The notes under the pieces are model-generated. The model made no database searches. It was given only the letters and a program-made list of their open reading frames with translations, and had not been told where the DNA came from. The translations under genes and the position numbers were made by a program. From the NCBI RefSeq assembly GCF_003344865.1, contig NZ_CP031165.1, positions 1,989,910 to 2,053,909 on the forward strand: a stretch of 64,000 nt of DNA, in the 5' to 3' direction. The stretch is from Euzebya pacifica (lineage in GTDB: Bacteria; Actinomycetota; Nitriliruptoria; Euzebyales; Euzebyaceae). Below are positions 1-7,902 of this stretch, in pieces. Numbering within the stretch: position 1 is the first letter of the stretch; every line of letters starts with the position of its first letter.

Positions 1-1
1 C

Positions 2-622
2 GGCGAGGCGATGCACGAACGCGAGGCCATCGTGTCCTCCGTCGTGGGTCCTGGGGTGGCCATGCCGCACGGCACCGACGCCTCGCGGTCACTGGTGCAC
101 CGCGCCATGGTGGCCGTCGCGCAACTCGCCGAACCAATCGACTGGGGTGGCCAGCCCGTGCGGGTCGTCATCGGCCTGGCCTCGGCCTCGGCGGACCACC
201 TGCCGCTGATGGCTCGGCTGGCCGGGGTCCTGCGGGACCGGGCGCGGCTGTCGCGGCTGTCGACCACCGACGACGCGGAGGAAGTGCGGACCCTGCTGCT
301 CGGGTCCGACCCCGACCCGGCGCCCGACCCCGACCCGGCGCCCGAGGCCGTCGACGAGCCAGAGGAGGTGGTCGTACCGGTCGAGGTGGGGGCCGACGTC
401 GGGTTGCATGCCCGCCCCGCAGCGGCGGTCGTGCGGATCGCGGCCGCCCAGGACGTGGCGGTCACCGTGGGACGTCCCGGCGGCACGCCGGTCGACGCGA
501 CATCGATGCTGTCGTTGCTGGCGCTCGGTGTGGATCACGGCGAGGTGGTGGAGGTTCGCGCCAGCGGCCCGGGTGCCCGAGCTGCGGTGGAGGCGGTCGT
601 GGCGGTCATCGCGGCACCCTGA
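2..622 (+). CDS. PTS EIIA (mannitol/fructose type)-HPr fusion, 5' end cut off
   Basis: This is the C-terminal part of a phosphotransferase-system protein that joins two phosphocarrier domains. The EIIA half shows the phosphorylatable histidine in GPGVAMPHGTD and the second conserved histidine in ADHLPLMARL. An Asp-Pro/Ala-Pro-rich linker follows, then an HPr domain with its active histidine in GLHARPAAAVVRIAA. The frame is open through the left edge, and roughly 45 residues of a typical EIIA domain are missing before the first internal ATG at 11. I therefore treat that ATG as internal and the gene as truncated by the window. EIIA-HPr fusions feed phosphate from enzyme I to a sugar-specific EIIBC, and the sugar cannot be told from this fragment. 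The link to pdxT downstream looks incidental. Confidence 0.85.
   Translation, partial: GEAMHEREAIVSSVVGPGVAMPHGTDASRSLVHRAMVAVAQLAEPIDWGGQPVRVVIGLASASADHLPLMARLAGVLRDRARLSRLSTTDDAEEVRTLLLGSDPDPAPDPDPAPEAVDEPEEVVVPVEVGADVGLHARPAAAVVRIAAAQDVAVTVGRPGGTPVDATSMLSLLALGVDHGEVVEVRASGPGARAAVEAVVAVIAAP
308..343 (+). repeat. Two 18-bp tandem units in the EIIA-HPr linker
   Basis: Two identical copies of an 18-base unit encode the Asp-Pro-rich hinge between the EIIA and HPr domains. This is a simple linker repeat that probably varies in copy number between strains. Confidence 0.6.
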
Positions 623-659
623 GCCCCGAGTGGCTGCCGAGAGGCCTGCGGACGGCCGC

Positions 660-665
660 TACCCT
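660..665 (+). promoter_or_regulatory. Candidate -10 box of pdxT (leaderless)
   Basis: TACCCT lies 8 bases before the pdxT ATG. No Shine-Dalgarno sequence is present, so transcription would begin at or next to the start codon. No convincing -35 box is visible. The same spacing recurs before ruvC, apt and other genes in this window. Confidence 0.45.
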
Positions 666-673
666 GCGGCCCG

Positions 674-1261
674 ATGACGACCACAGTTGGAGTGCTGGCC
701 CTGCAGGGCGACGTCGCGGAGCACCTGCGGGTGCTCGACGAGCTCGGGGTGCGCACCATGCCGGTGAAGCACGCCCACCAGCTCGAGGCGATCGACGGAC
801 TGGTCATCCCCGGCGGAGAGTCCACGACCATCGGCAAGCTGCTGGGCCTGTTCGACCTGCTCGAGCCGCTTCGCGCCCGCATCGCCGACGGGCTGGGGGT
901 CTTCGGGACCTGTGCCGGGGCGATCCTGCTGGCCAGCGAGGCGGTGCACCACGACGGTCGTCCGGCCGACCAGCCGCTGCTGGAAGCCATGGACACCAGC
1001 GTCCGTCGCAACGCCTTCGGACGGCAGCTCGACAGCTTCGAGACCGACCTCGACGTCGCCGGGATCACCGGCGGACCGATGAAGGCGGTCTTCATCCGTG
1101 CCCCCGCGATCGAGCGGGCCGGAGTAGCGGTGGACGTACTTGCCACGGTGGGCGATACCATCGTCGTCTGCCGTCAGGGTCGACTGCTGGCCAGCTCGTT
1201 TCATCCCGAGCTGACCGACGACTCCCGGTTGCACGAACTCTTCGTCGATTTGATCAGGTGA
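674..1261 (+). CDS. pdxT: Pyridoxal 5'-phosphate synthase glutaminase subunit PdxT
   Basis: PdxT hydrolyses glutamine and passes ammonia to PdxS, which builds pyridoxal 5'-phosphate from ribose 5-phosphate and glyceraldehyde 3-phosphate. The 195-residue protein has the class I amidotransferase triad: nucleophile Cys80 in FGTCAGA and His177/Glu179 in SSFHPEL. The PGGESTTIGK oxyanion loop is also present. Length matches the family. The ATG at 674 follows a TACCCT box with no ribosome-binding site. The partner pdxS is not in the window, although pdxT-yebC-ruvCAB is a common actinobacterial order. The yebC gene begins 7 bases downstream, so the two are probably co-transcribed. Confidence 0.97.
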   Translation: MTTTVGVLALQGDVAEHLRVLDELGVRTMPVKHAHQLEAIDGLVIPGGESTTIGKLLGLFDLLEPLRARIADGLGVFGTCAGAILLASEAVHHDGRPADQPLLEAMDTSVRRNAFGRQLDSFETDLDVAGITGGPMKAVFIRAPAIERAGVAVDVLATVGDTIVVCRQGRLLASSFHPELTDDSRLHELFVDLIR

Positions 1262-1268
1262 GAGCGAG

Positions 1269-2021
1269 ATGTCGGGTCACAGCAAATGGGCAACGATCAA
1301 GCGCAAGAAGGGCGCGAACGACGCGGCCCGCGGGCGCCTGTTCGGAAAGCTGATCAAGGCCATCGAGGCTGCGGCCCGTGACGGGGGCGCAGACCCCGAC
1401 ATGAACCCGACCCTGGCCACGATGGTGCAGAAGGCCAAGGACGCCTCGGTCCCCAAGGACAACATCGAGCGTGCCCTGGCCCGTGCGGCCGGTCGTGACG
1501 GCGGTGGGGCGGACTGGAAGACCGTCTACTACGAGGGCTATGCGCCCGGTGGTGTGGCCGTCTACGTGCAGTGCCTGACCGACAACACCAACCGTGCTGC
1601 GGCTGACGTGCGCACCGCGTTCAACAAGAACGGCGGCTCGCTGGCCGAGCCCGGCGCGGTCAACTACCTGTTCACCCGCACCGGCGTCGTGACCGTCCCG
1701 ACCGACGGCACCGACGAGGACGAGGTCATGATGGCGGCGCTGGAAGCCGGCGGCGAGGACGTCAGCAACGACGGCGACGTCTACACCATCACCTGCCAGC
1801 CGACGGACGTGAACGACGTCCGCAAGGCCCTGACCGAGGCCGGCATCCCCGTGTCGTCCTCCGACACCACGATGCTGCCCAGCGTCAACGTCCCGATCAC
1901 CGACGAGGAGAGCGCGAAGAAGGTCATGCGCGTCATCGATGCCCTCGAGGACTCCGACGACGTGCAGGATGTGTTCGCGAACTACGACATCTCCGACGAG
2001 ATCATGGAGGCCGTGGCCTAG
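1269..2021 (+). CDS. yebC: YebC/TACO1-family protein
   Basis: This 250-residue protein begins with the family hallmark SGHSKWATIKRKKGA and continues with KDNIERALARAAG and the YEGYAPGGVAVYV segment. YebC proteins act on translation of proline-rich stretches, and many were earlier annotated as transcriptional regulators; some also influence ruv or quorum genes. The length is normal. A GAG-rich ribosome-binding region precedes the ATG. It sits between pdxT and, after a short insertion of unrelated genes, ruvCAB, which is its usual neighbourhood in actinobacteria. Confidence 0.95.
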   Translation: MSGHSKWATIKRKKGANDAARGRLFGKLIKAIEAAARDGGADPDMNPTLATMVQKAKDASVPKDNIERALARAAGRDGGGADWKTVYYEGYAPGGVAVYVQCLTDNTNRAAADVRTAFNKNGGSLAEPGAVNYLFTRTGVVTVPTDGTDEDEVMMAALEAGGEDVSNDGDVYTITCQPTDVNDVRKALTEAGIPVSSSDTTMLPSVNVPITDEESAKKVMRVIDALEDSDDVQDVFANYDISDEIMEAVA

Positions 2022-2042
2022 CGCCACCCCCGGCCTCCAGCC

Positions 2043-2498
2043 GTGCGCATCGCTGCGGCGGACCCGCGGGCGCCCGACGTGGTGGCGCTGCTCGAGGCGC
2101 ACCTGGCCCTGATGCGGGCCACGTCGCCGCCGGGGCACGTGCACGCGCTGGACCTCGACGGGCTGGCCCGGCCCGACATCACGTTCCTCGCAGCCCGTGA
2201 CGACGACGTGCTGCTGGGGGTGGGCGCCCTCCGCGAGCTCGATGCCGCCCACGGGGAGGTCAAGTCCATGCACGTCGCCGAGGCGGCCCGGGGGAGGGGC
2301 ATCGCCCGTGCGCTGCTCGACGAGCTCATCGGGTTGGCCCGCGCACGGGGGTACGAGGCGGTCAGCCTGGAGACCGGGACGATGGCGGTCTTCGCGCCCG
2401 CCCGGACCCTTTACGAGCGCAACGGGTTCCGGCCCTGCCCGCCGTTCGGTGACTACACCGTCAACCCCTACAGCACCTGCATGCGGCTGGAGCTGTAG
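2043..2498 (+). CDS. GNAT-family N-acetyltransferase
   Basis: A single GNAT domain of 151 residues. The acetyl-CoA-binding segment AARGRGIARALLDELI (motif A, R/Q-x-x-G-x-G/A) and the C-terminal YERNGFRPCPPFGDY motif are typical of small-molecule or protein N-acetyltransferases. The substrate cannot be inferred. The start is a GTG at 2043, 21 bases after yebC, with no clear Shine-Dalgarno sequence, so the gene may be translated by read-on from yebC. It ends 6 bases before the convergent GntR regulator gene. Confidence 0.85.
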   Translation: MRIAAADPRAPDVVALLEAHLALMRATSPPGHVHALDLDGLARPDITFLAARDDDVLLGVGALRELDAAHGEVKSMHVAEAARGRGIARALLDELIGLARARGYEAVSLETGTMAVFAPARTLYERNGFRPCPPFGDYTVNPYSTCMRLEL

Positions 2499-2504
2499 CC
2501 CGCC

Positions 2505-3203
2505 TCACTCGCGGCCGTAGAAGCCGCGGATGTGCATCTCGGTCAGGGCGGCGGCGTCGTCGCCGCGACCCTGGTCGACGGCGCGAAGGATCGCCTCGTG
2601 CTCCTCGGTCAGGCGGGACAGGGTGCCGTTGAGGTCCTCGACCTCCGCCAGCGCGTCGGCCAGGTAGCGGGTCTGGGTGTCGCGACACGCCTGCATGACG
2701 GCATGCATCGCCTGGTTGCCCGAGGCGCGCACCAGTGCCGCGTGGAACGCCACGTCCGCCAGGTCGTAGGCGATCGCGTCGTCGTGGGAGCGGCGCATCG
2801 TGGCCAGCGCCGCGTCGGCCTCCTCCAGCGCCGTCAGCACCGGCATGGCGGCGGCCAGGCGCAGCGCCTGTCCCTCCACCGCGCAGCGCAGCTCGACCAG
2901 GTCCGTCAACGGCACCTGCTGCAGCGCCATGGAGTCGGTGAGCGCCTGCGTCAACGCCTTCCGGTTGGTGCGGGCGACGGTCCGTCCCTGCGCGGTCCGG
3001 CCACCGGCGACAAGCCCCTGCGCCTCGAGCTGGCGCAGCGCCTCGCGCACCGATGCGCGGCTGACGCCGAACGTCTCGGCCAGCTCGCGTTCGCCGGGCA
3101 GTGCGTCACCCGGGCCGAACCGTCCGTCGACGATGGCTTCGCGGATCCGCCCGGCCACCTGTTGGTACAGGGGCGAGGGGGCCACTGATTCGAACACGCT
3201 CAC
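2505..3203 (-). CDS. FadR-type GntR-family transcriptional regulator
   Basis: A 232-residue regulator with an N-terminal winged helix (LPGERELAETFGVSRASVRE is the recognition region) and a C-terminal FCD domain that binds small organic acids through conserved histidines (VAFHAALVRASGN, EEHEAIL, EMHIRGF). I chose the GTG at 3203 because AGGAG lies 5 bases upstream and the family begins a few residues before the helix-turn-helix. The open frame itself extends 63 codons further. The gene is divergent from the PfpI/FAD-oxidase pair and shares with it the palindrome at 3250-3262, which fits the FadR-family operator pattern. It probably represses those genes until a hydroxy-acid-like effector binds. 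Confidence 0.9.
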   Translation of the reverse strand: MSVFESVAPSPLYQQVAGRIREAIVDGRFGPGDALPGERELAETFGVSRASVREALRQLEAQGLVAGGRTAQGRTVARTNRKALTQALTDSMALQQVPLTDLVELRCAVEGQALRLAAAMPVLTALEEADAALATMRRSHDDAIAYDLADVAFHAALVRASGNQAMHAVMQACRDTQTRYLADALAEVEDLNGTLSRLTEEHEAILRAVDQGRGDDAAALTEMHIRGFYGRE

Positions 3204-3242
3204 GCCGGCTCCTGTTGGTGAGATGAACAACTGATGATCGTA

Positions 3243-3271
3243 TTGACTGTTGGTCAGACCAAGAATAGGGT
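3243..3271 (+). promoter_or_regulatory. Promoter with a FadR/GntR-type operator inside the spacer
   Basis: TTGACT (3243-3248) and TAGGGT (3266-3271) are separated by exactly 17 bases. The spacer contains the perfect 13-base palindrome TTGGTCAGACCAA (3250-3262), which matches the TGGT-N3-ACCA pattern bound by FadR-type GntR regulators. On the other strand TTGGTC followed 17 bases later by GATCAT could drive the regulator. A bound repressor would block both promoters. Confidence 0.75.
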
Positions 3272-3339
3272 CTCGGCCACGTCGAGCCAAGCCCCGAGCG
3301 CGGACGGCGCACGCACAGCCACTACAGGAGGGCAATCCC

Positions 3340-3903
3340 ATGGCAAAGGTCCTGATCATCACCGGCGATGCCGCCGAGAGCCTCGAGGTCATGTACCCCT
3401 ACCAGCGCCTGCTGGAAGAGGGGTACGAGGTCGACATCGCGGCCCCGAGCAAGAAGAAGCTGCAGTTCGTGGTGCACGACTTCGTCGACGGCTTCGACAC
3501 CTACACCGAGAAGCTCGGGTACACGTGGGATGCGGACCTTGCGTTCGCCGACGTCGACCCGGCTGACTACGTCGCCCTCGTCGTCCCCGGCGGTCGCGCG
3601 CCGGAGTTCATCCGCAACGACGAGGACTGCAAGCGCATCGTGCAGCACTTCATGGCCAACGACCTGCCGGTCGCCCAGCTGTGCCACGCCGCCCAGGTCA
3701 TGGCCGCCGCCGGGACCCTGCAGGGTCGCCGCACCGCCGCCTACCCGGCGCTGCAGCCGGATGTCGAGGCCGCTGGCGCGGAGTTCGTCGACGGTGCCGG
3801 CGTGGTCGACGGGCTGATGGTCTCGGCCCGTGCATGGCCCGACCACCCCACGTGGATGCGCGAGTTCATGCAGGTCCTGCGCGCCAAGGCGCCGGCGGCC
3901 TGA
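3340..3903 (+). CDS. DJ-1/PfpI-family protein
   Basis: A 187-residue class I glutamine-amidotransferase-like fold. It shows the acidic residue near the N-terminus (AAESLEV), the VVPGGRAPEF loop and the nucleophile elbow with Cys115 followed by His116 (AQLCHAAQVM). Members include PfpI-type hydrolases, deglycases/glyoxalases and isonitrile hydratases; the exact reaction is not certain. The ATG at 3340 was chosen because GGAGGG lies just upstream and the protein starts with the usual AKVLIITGD strand. It is the first gene of a probable two-gene operon with the FAD oxidase and lies under the operator at 3250. Confidence 0.88.
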   Translation: MAKVLIITGDAAESLEVMYPYQRLLEEGYEVDIAAPSKKKLQFVVHDFVDGFDTYTEKLGYTWDADLAFADVDPADYVALVVPGGRAPEFIRNDEDCKRIVQHFMANDLPVAQLCHAAQVMAAAGTLQGRRTAAYPALQPDVEAAGAEFVDGAGVVDGLMVSARAWPDHPTWMREFMQVLRAKAPAA

Positions 3904-3907
3904 TCCT

Positions 3908-5281
3908 GTGCTGACCGATGCGCTCGCCGGCCTGGCCGGCGAGCTCGACGACGACCTGCTGGTCACCGACCCGCAGGTCGTCGCCGCTCACGCCGGGGAC
4001 CAGGTGCCCGGTCTGAGTTCTGGGACGCCCCTCGCGCTGGTCCGGCCCCGGACCACGCAGGACGTCGCCACGGTGCTGCGCTGGGCGTCGGCCCACGGCG
4101 TGGCGGTCGTGCCCCGCGGCGCCGGCAGCGGCCTGGCCGGGGCGGCCAACGCCGTGGACGGGGCAGTCGTGGTGTCGCTGGCGGCCATGGACCGGGTGCT
4201 CGAGGTCAACCCGGCCGACCGCTACGCCGTCGTCCAACCGGGCGCCGTCACCGCCACCGTCGACGCCGCCGCCCGCACCCACGGGCTGAGCTACCCGCCG
4301 GACCCCGCCAGCAAGGACTTCTCCACCATCGGCGGCAACATCGCCACCAACGCCGGTGGGCTGTGCTGCGTCAAGTACGGGGTCACGGCCGACTTCGTCC
4401 TCGCCCTGGAAGTCGTCCTCGCCGACGGCTCGATCGTGCGGACCGGCCACCGCACCCGCAAGGGCGTGGCCGGCTACGACCTGACCCACCTGATGGTCGG
4501 CTCCGAGGGCACCCTCGGCGTGGTGACCGAGGCCACCCTGCGCCTGGTCCCCGCCCCGCTCGCCGCGGCGACGCTGGTGGCCTTCTTCCCCACCCTGGAG
4601 TCCGCCGGTCGGGCCGTTGCCGCCATCGCTGCCGACGGCCTGTCCCCGTCGCTGCTGGAGATCATGGACGCCACCACGATCCGGGTGGTCGACGAGGCCC
4701 ACCGCATGGACCTCGACCGCGATGCCGCCGCGCTCGTCCTGGCCCAGTGCGACACCGGGCCGCGCGCAGCCGACGACATCGCCGAACTCGCGGTGCGCTG
4801 CGAGGCTGCCGGCGCAGGCTTCGTGGCGTCCACCGACGACCCGGCGGAAGGCGAGGCGCTGCTGGCTGCCAGGCGCGCCGCCTACCCGTCGCTGGAACGC
4901 CTGGGCACGACTCTGCTCGACGACGTCTGCGTGCCGGTCAGCGCCCTGCCGGCAGCCATCGCGGCCATCGAGGGCATCGCCGAGCGGTACGAGCTGCTGA
5001 TCGGCACGTTCGGCCACGCCGGCGACGGCAACCTGCACCCCACGATCGTGCACGACGCCAGCTCGGCCGACCGGGCCGCCAAGGCCTTCGACGACATCCT
5101 GACCGCGGCGCTCGGGCTCGGCGGCACGATCACCGGCGAGCACGGGGTCGGCCGTCTCAAGGCCCACCGCCTGGCCGACGAGCTCGGCCCCGCCGGCATC
5201 CGGCTGCAGCACGCCGTGAAAGCCGCCTTCGACCCCGCTGGCATCCTCAACCCCGGCGCCGTCCTCCCTCCTCTCCCGTAG
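3908..5281 (+). CDS. FAD-binding oxidase/dehydrogenase, GlcD/D-lactate dehydrogenase type
   Basis: A 457-residue flavoprotein of the vanillyl-alcohol-oxidase superfamily that oxidises 2-hydroxy acids such as glycolate or D-lactate. The FAD-binding region contains PRGAGSGLAGAAN and GGNIATNAGG. The C-terminal cap has the conserved HAGDGNLHP and ITGEHGVGRLK segments seen in GlcD and D-lactate dehydrogenases. The start is taken as the GTG at 3908, 4 bases after the PfpI stop, because upstream residues are Arg/Pro-rich out-of-family sequence. No GlcE/GlcF or ferredoxin partner is adjacent. Pairing with a FadR-type regulator supports a regulated hydroxy-acid pathway; a DJ-1-type glyoxalase making lactate or glycolate upstream of it is a plausible link. 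Confidence 0.88.
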   Translation: MLTDALAGLAGELDDDLLVTDPQVVAAHAGDQVPGLSSGTPLALVRPRTTQDVATVLRWASAHGVAVVPRGAGSGLAGAANAVDGAVVVSLAAMDRVLEVNPADRYAVVQPGAVTATVDAAARTHGLSYPPDPASKDFSTIGGNIATNAGGLCCVKYGVTADFVLALEVVLADGSIVRTGHRTRKGVAGYDLTHLMVGSEGTLGVVTEATLRLVPAPLAAATLVAFFPTLESAGRAVAAIAADGLSPSLLEIMDATTIRVVDEAHRMDLDRDAAALVLAQCDTGPRAADDIAELAVRCEAAGAGFVASTDDPAEGEALLAARRAAYPSLERLGTTLLDDVCVPVSALPAAIAAIEGIAERYELLIGTFGHAGDGNLHPTIVHDASSADRAAKAFDDILTAALGLGGTITGEHGVGRLKAHRLADELGPAGIRLQHAVKAAFDPAGILNPGAVLPPLP

Positions 5282-5338
5282 CACGGTCCCGCCGCCCGGC
5301 GGTTGGTCGGGTTGGCCGGGGGAGGGCACCTTGGCTGC

Positions 5339-5344
5339 TACAGT
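5339..5344 (+). promoter_or_regulatory. Candidate -10 box of ruvC (leaderless)
   Basis: TACAGT ends 9 bases before the ruvC ATG at 5354 and no Shine-Dalgarno sequence intervenes. This is the same arrangement as at pdxT and apt. Confidence 0.45.
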
Positions 5345-5353
5345 GCAGTACAG

Positions 5354-6004
5354 ATGTTCGACCCCTCGGCCGCTTCCATTCGTGTGCTCGGCGTGGACCC
5401 CGGTCTGTCGCGTTGCGGCGTGGCCGTCCTCGACGGGCCGGCGCAGCGCGCGAAGGTCGTCCGGGCAGAGGTCGTGCGCACACCCCCCGATCAGGCCCTC
5501 GGCGACCGTCTGGCGGCCATCCACGCCGCCATCGAGTCCGCCGTGGCCACCGACCGGCCGGCGGCGCTCGCCGTCGAACGGGTCTTCATCAACAACCAGG
5601 CCCGCACCGGCGTCGGGGCCATCCAGGTCGTGGGCCTCGTCCACCTCGTCGGAGCCCGCCACGGCCTGGGCGTGACCGAGCTGACCCCCTCACAGGTCAA
5701 GGCTGCGGTCACCGGCTTCGGTGACGCCGACAAGGACCAGGTGACCTTCATGGTCCAGCGGATGCTGGGCCTGGCCAAGCCGCCCAAACCCGCGGACAAG
5801 GCCGACGCGCTCGCCGTGGCGCTGTGCCACCTGCAGCAGGCCGCGATGCCGACGGCCGGGCCCGCCACGACGCCGGGGTCCGGCCCCGGTCAGCCGAACC
5901 CCGCTACCGCCGGGCTGCCGCCACGCCTCGCCGCGGCGCTGGCCGAGGCCGGCCCCGGCCTGCAGGCCGTCCGGCCGACCGCCCACCCGCGGGGACGTCG
6001 ATGA
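5354..6004 (+). CDS. ruvC: Crossover junction endodeoxyribonuclease RuvC
   Basis: RuvC cuts Holliday junctions symmetrically after RuvAB branch migration. The RNase H-like fold is recognised by the acidic catalytic residues in VLGVDPGLSRCG, AVERVFINNQ and DKADALAVALCH. The 216-residue length includes a Pro/Gly/Ala-rich C-terminal extension beyond the catalytic core that is common in actinobacteria. The ATG at 5354 lies a few residues before the first beta strand, directly after a TACAGT box. The gene leads ruvA and ruvB in the standard order. Confidence 0.96.
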   Translation: MFDPSAASIRVLGVDPGLSRCGVAVLDGPAQRAKVVRAEVVRTPPDQALGDRLAAIHAAIESAVATDRPAALAVERVFINNQARTGVGAIQVVGLVHLVGARHGLGVTELTPSQVKAAVTGFGDADKDQVTFMVQRMLGLAKPPKPADKADALAVALCHLQQAAMPTAGPATTPGSGPGQPNPATAGLPPRLAAALAEAGPGLQAVRPTAHPRGRR

Positions 6005-6050
6005 CCGATCCTGCAGCGGTCCGGAACCCGACCACGTCGCACCCACCGCC

Positions 6051-6096
6051 TACCCTCGACCGCACCATGACCGTCCTCCTCCTCACCGCGACATGA
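6051..6096 (+). promoter_or_regulatory. Candidate -10 box and nine-codon leader ORF coupled to ruvA
   Basis: TACCCT (6051-6056) is followed 10 bases later by ATG (6067), which opens a nine-codon frame encoding MTVLLLTAT. Its TGA at 6094 overlaps the ruvA ATG at 6093 as ATGA. The ruvA gene has no Shine-Dalgarno sequence of its own, so ribosomes finishing this mini-ORF could reinitiate on ruvA. Confidence 0.4.
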
Positions 6097-6680
6097 TCGC
6101 CCTGCTCCGTGGCGCCGTCGCCCACCTCGAACCCGGCCGCGTCGTCCTCGACGTCGGCGGTGTCGGCTACCTCGTCCGCGTGCCCTCCGGCGTCCGGCTC
6201 GGCGGCGTGGGGACCGAGATCGTCCTGCACACCCACCTCGCCGTCCGCGAGGACGCGATGGACCTCTACGGCTTCCCGGGCGTCGGCGACCGGGACCTGT
6301 TCCAGCTGCTGCTGTCGGTCTCCGGCGTCGGGCCGAAGCTGGCGCTCGCCGCCGTCGACACCCTCGGCGCCGACGGGATCCGCGCCGCGGTCATCGCCGA
6401 GGACGTCACCGGTCTGACCGCCATCCCCGGCGTGGGAAAGAAGGGCGCGCAGCGCCTCGTGCTGGAGCTGCGCAGCAAGGTCGGCATGCTGCCCTCGTCC
6501 AGCCCCGCCGGAAACGGCCTGCCGACCGCGGCCGCCGCCGACGACCCCCGCAGCGAGGCCCGGCAGGCCCTCTCTGCGCTCGGGTACGGCGCGGCCGAGG
6601 TCGAGCACGCCCTCCGCGGTGTCCCCGCCGACGAACCCGCCGAGGTCCAGATCCGCGGCGCCCTGCGAGGCCTCGGATGA
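6093..6680 (+). CDS. ruvA: Holliday junction branch migration protein RuvA
   Basis: RuvA forms a tetramer that holds the four-way junction and loads RuvB. The 195-residue protein has the N-terminal OB fold ([22 protein letters not shown]), two helix-hairpin-helix motifs ([15 protein letters not shown] and [14 protein letters not shown]) and the C-terminal RuvB-contacting helices after an Ala/Pro linker. The start is the ATG inside an ATGA overlap with a tiny upstream frame. Its own end overlaps the ruvB start by 4 bases. Confidence 0.96.
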   Translation: MIALLRGAVAHLEPGRVVLDVGGVGYLVRVPSGVRLGGVGTEIVLHTHLAVREDAMDLYGFPGVGDRDLFQLLLSVSGVGPKLALAAVDTLGADGIRAAVIAEDVTGLTAIPGVGKKGAQRLVLELRSKVGMLPSSSPAGNGLPTAAAADDPRSEARQALSALGYGAAEVEHALRGVPADEPAEVQIRGALRGLG

Positions 6681-7729
6681 CCGACGAGCACGGCCTGGAC
6701 AACGAGGTCATCGACCCCTACGCCCAGGACGAGGACCTCGACCTCGAGACCAGCCTGCGTCCTCGCCACCTCGGCGAGTTCGTGGGCCAGCAGCGCATCA
6801 AGGACCAGCTCGGCCTGATCCTCGCCGGCGCCCAGCGACGGGGCGCCTCGGCCGACCACCTGCTGTTCTCCGGGCCGCCGGGCCTGGGCAAGACCTCCCT
6901 CGCCCACATCGTGGCCACCGAGATGCAGGCGGCCCTGCGGGCCACGTCCGGGCCGGCGCTGGAACGGCCCGGCGACCTCGCCGCCATCCTGACCAACCTC
7001 GAGAAGGGCGACGTGCTCTTCCTCGACGAGATCCACCGCTTGCCCCGCGCCGTGGAGGAGATCCTCTACCCGGCCATGGAGGACTTCGTCCTGGACATCG
7101 TGGTCGGCAAGGGCCCGGCCGCCAAGGCCTTCCGGCTGCCGCTGCCACCCTTCACCCTCGTCGGCGCCACGACCCGCACCGGCCTGCTGACCGGCCCGCT
7201 GCGCGACCGCTTCGGCTTCGCGACCCGGCTGGAGTTCTACGACCCCGGCGACCTGCGACGGATCGTGTCCCGTTCCGCCACGCTGCTCGACGTACCGATG
7301 GACGCCGCCGGCGCGCTGGAGATCGCCCGCCGCAGCCGCGGCACCCCTCGCATCGCCAACCGCCTGCTCAAGCGCGTGCGTGACTACGCCGAGGTCAAGG
7401 GCGACGGCACCGTGAACCACGCCACCGCCTCCGCTGCCCTGGAGATGTTCGAGGTCGACCCGGCCGGGCTGGACAAGCTCGACCGCATGGTGCTGGACAA
7501 GCTGTGCCGCGACTTCGGTGGTGGCCCGGTCGGTCTGGGCACCCTCGCCGTTGCCGTGGGAGAGCAGCCCGACACCCTCGAGGACGTCGTCGAACCCTTC
7601 CTCATCCAGAAGGGCATGCTCGCCCGCACCCCCCGCGGTCGGGTGGCGACAGCGGCGGCCTTCGGGCACCTCGACCTGCCGTTCACGCTGGACCGGACCC
7701 CCGGCGCCGGCCCCTCGTTGTTCGACTGA
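6677..7729 (+). CDS. ruvB: Holliday junction DNA helicase RuvB
   Basis: RuvB is the AAA+ motor that pulls DNA through the RuvA-bound junction. The 350-residue protein has Walker A (GPPGLGKTS, about residues 66-74), Walker B (FLDEIHRL, Asp117/Glu118), the sensor 1 and arginine-finger region ([16 protein letters not shown]) and the C-terminal winged helix ending near [15 protein letters not shown]. It overlaps ruvA by ATGA, which indicates translational coupling. A GC-rich hairpin follows the gene. Confidence 0.97.
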   Translation: MTDEHGLDNEVIDPYAQDEDLDLETSLRPRHLGEFVGQQRIKDQLGLILAGAQRRGASADHLLFSGPPGLGKTSLAHIVATEMQAALRATSGPALERPGDLAAILTNLEKGDVLFLDEIHRLPRAVEEILYPAMEDFVLDIVVGKGPAAKAFRLPLPPFTLVGATTRTGLLTGPLRDRFGFATRLEFYDPGDLRRIVSRSATLLDVPMDAAGALEIARRSRGTPRIANRLLKRVRDYAEVKGDGTVNHATASAALEMFEVDPAGLDKLDRMVLDKLCRDFGGGPVGLGTLAVAVGEQPDTLEDVVEPFLIQKGMLARTPRGRVATAAAFGHLDLPFTLDRTPGAGPSLFD

Positions 7730-7758
7730 ACCCTCGGCGTCGACCGTCGGGCGGCTGA

Positions 7759-7778
7759 CCGACCGGGGGCCCGGTCGG
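7759..7778 (+). terminator. Hairpin after ruvB
   Basis: CCGACCGGG and its exact complement CCCGGTCGG face each other across two bases. No T-run follows, so termination strength is uncertain. A possible -10 box for yajC (TATCGT, 7799-7804) lies just beyond it, suggesting that the Sec genes begin a separate transcript. Confidence 0.45.
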
Positions 7779-7902
7779 AGGTCGGGTACCGACGGTGCTA
7801 TCGTTTCCCGGCCGGGCCTCTCAGCAGGGCCGCTTCGGTGTGCGCAGTCAGCGACCACCCAGCAGGCCCCACCCACTCTCCACCCGGAGGTCCGTCCTCA
7901 CC

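Noticed and set aside
3866-5662. A 598-codon minus-strand open frame opposite the FAD oxidase gene and ruvC
   Set aside because: The plus-strand genes have clear families. This frame is a compositional shadow.
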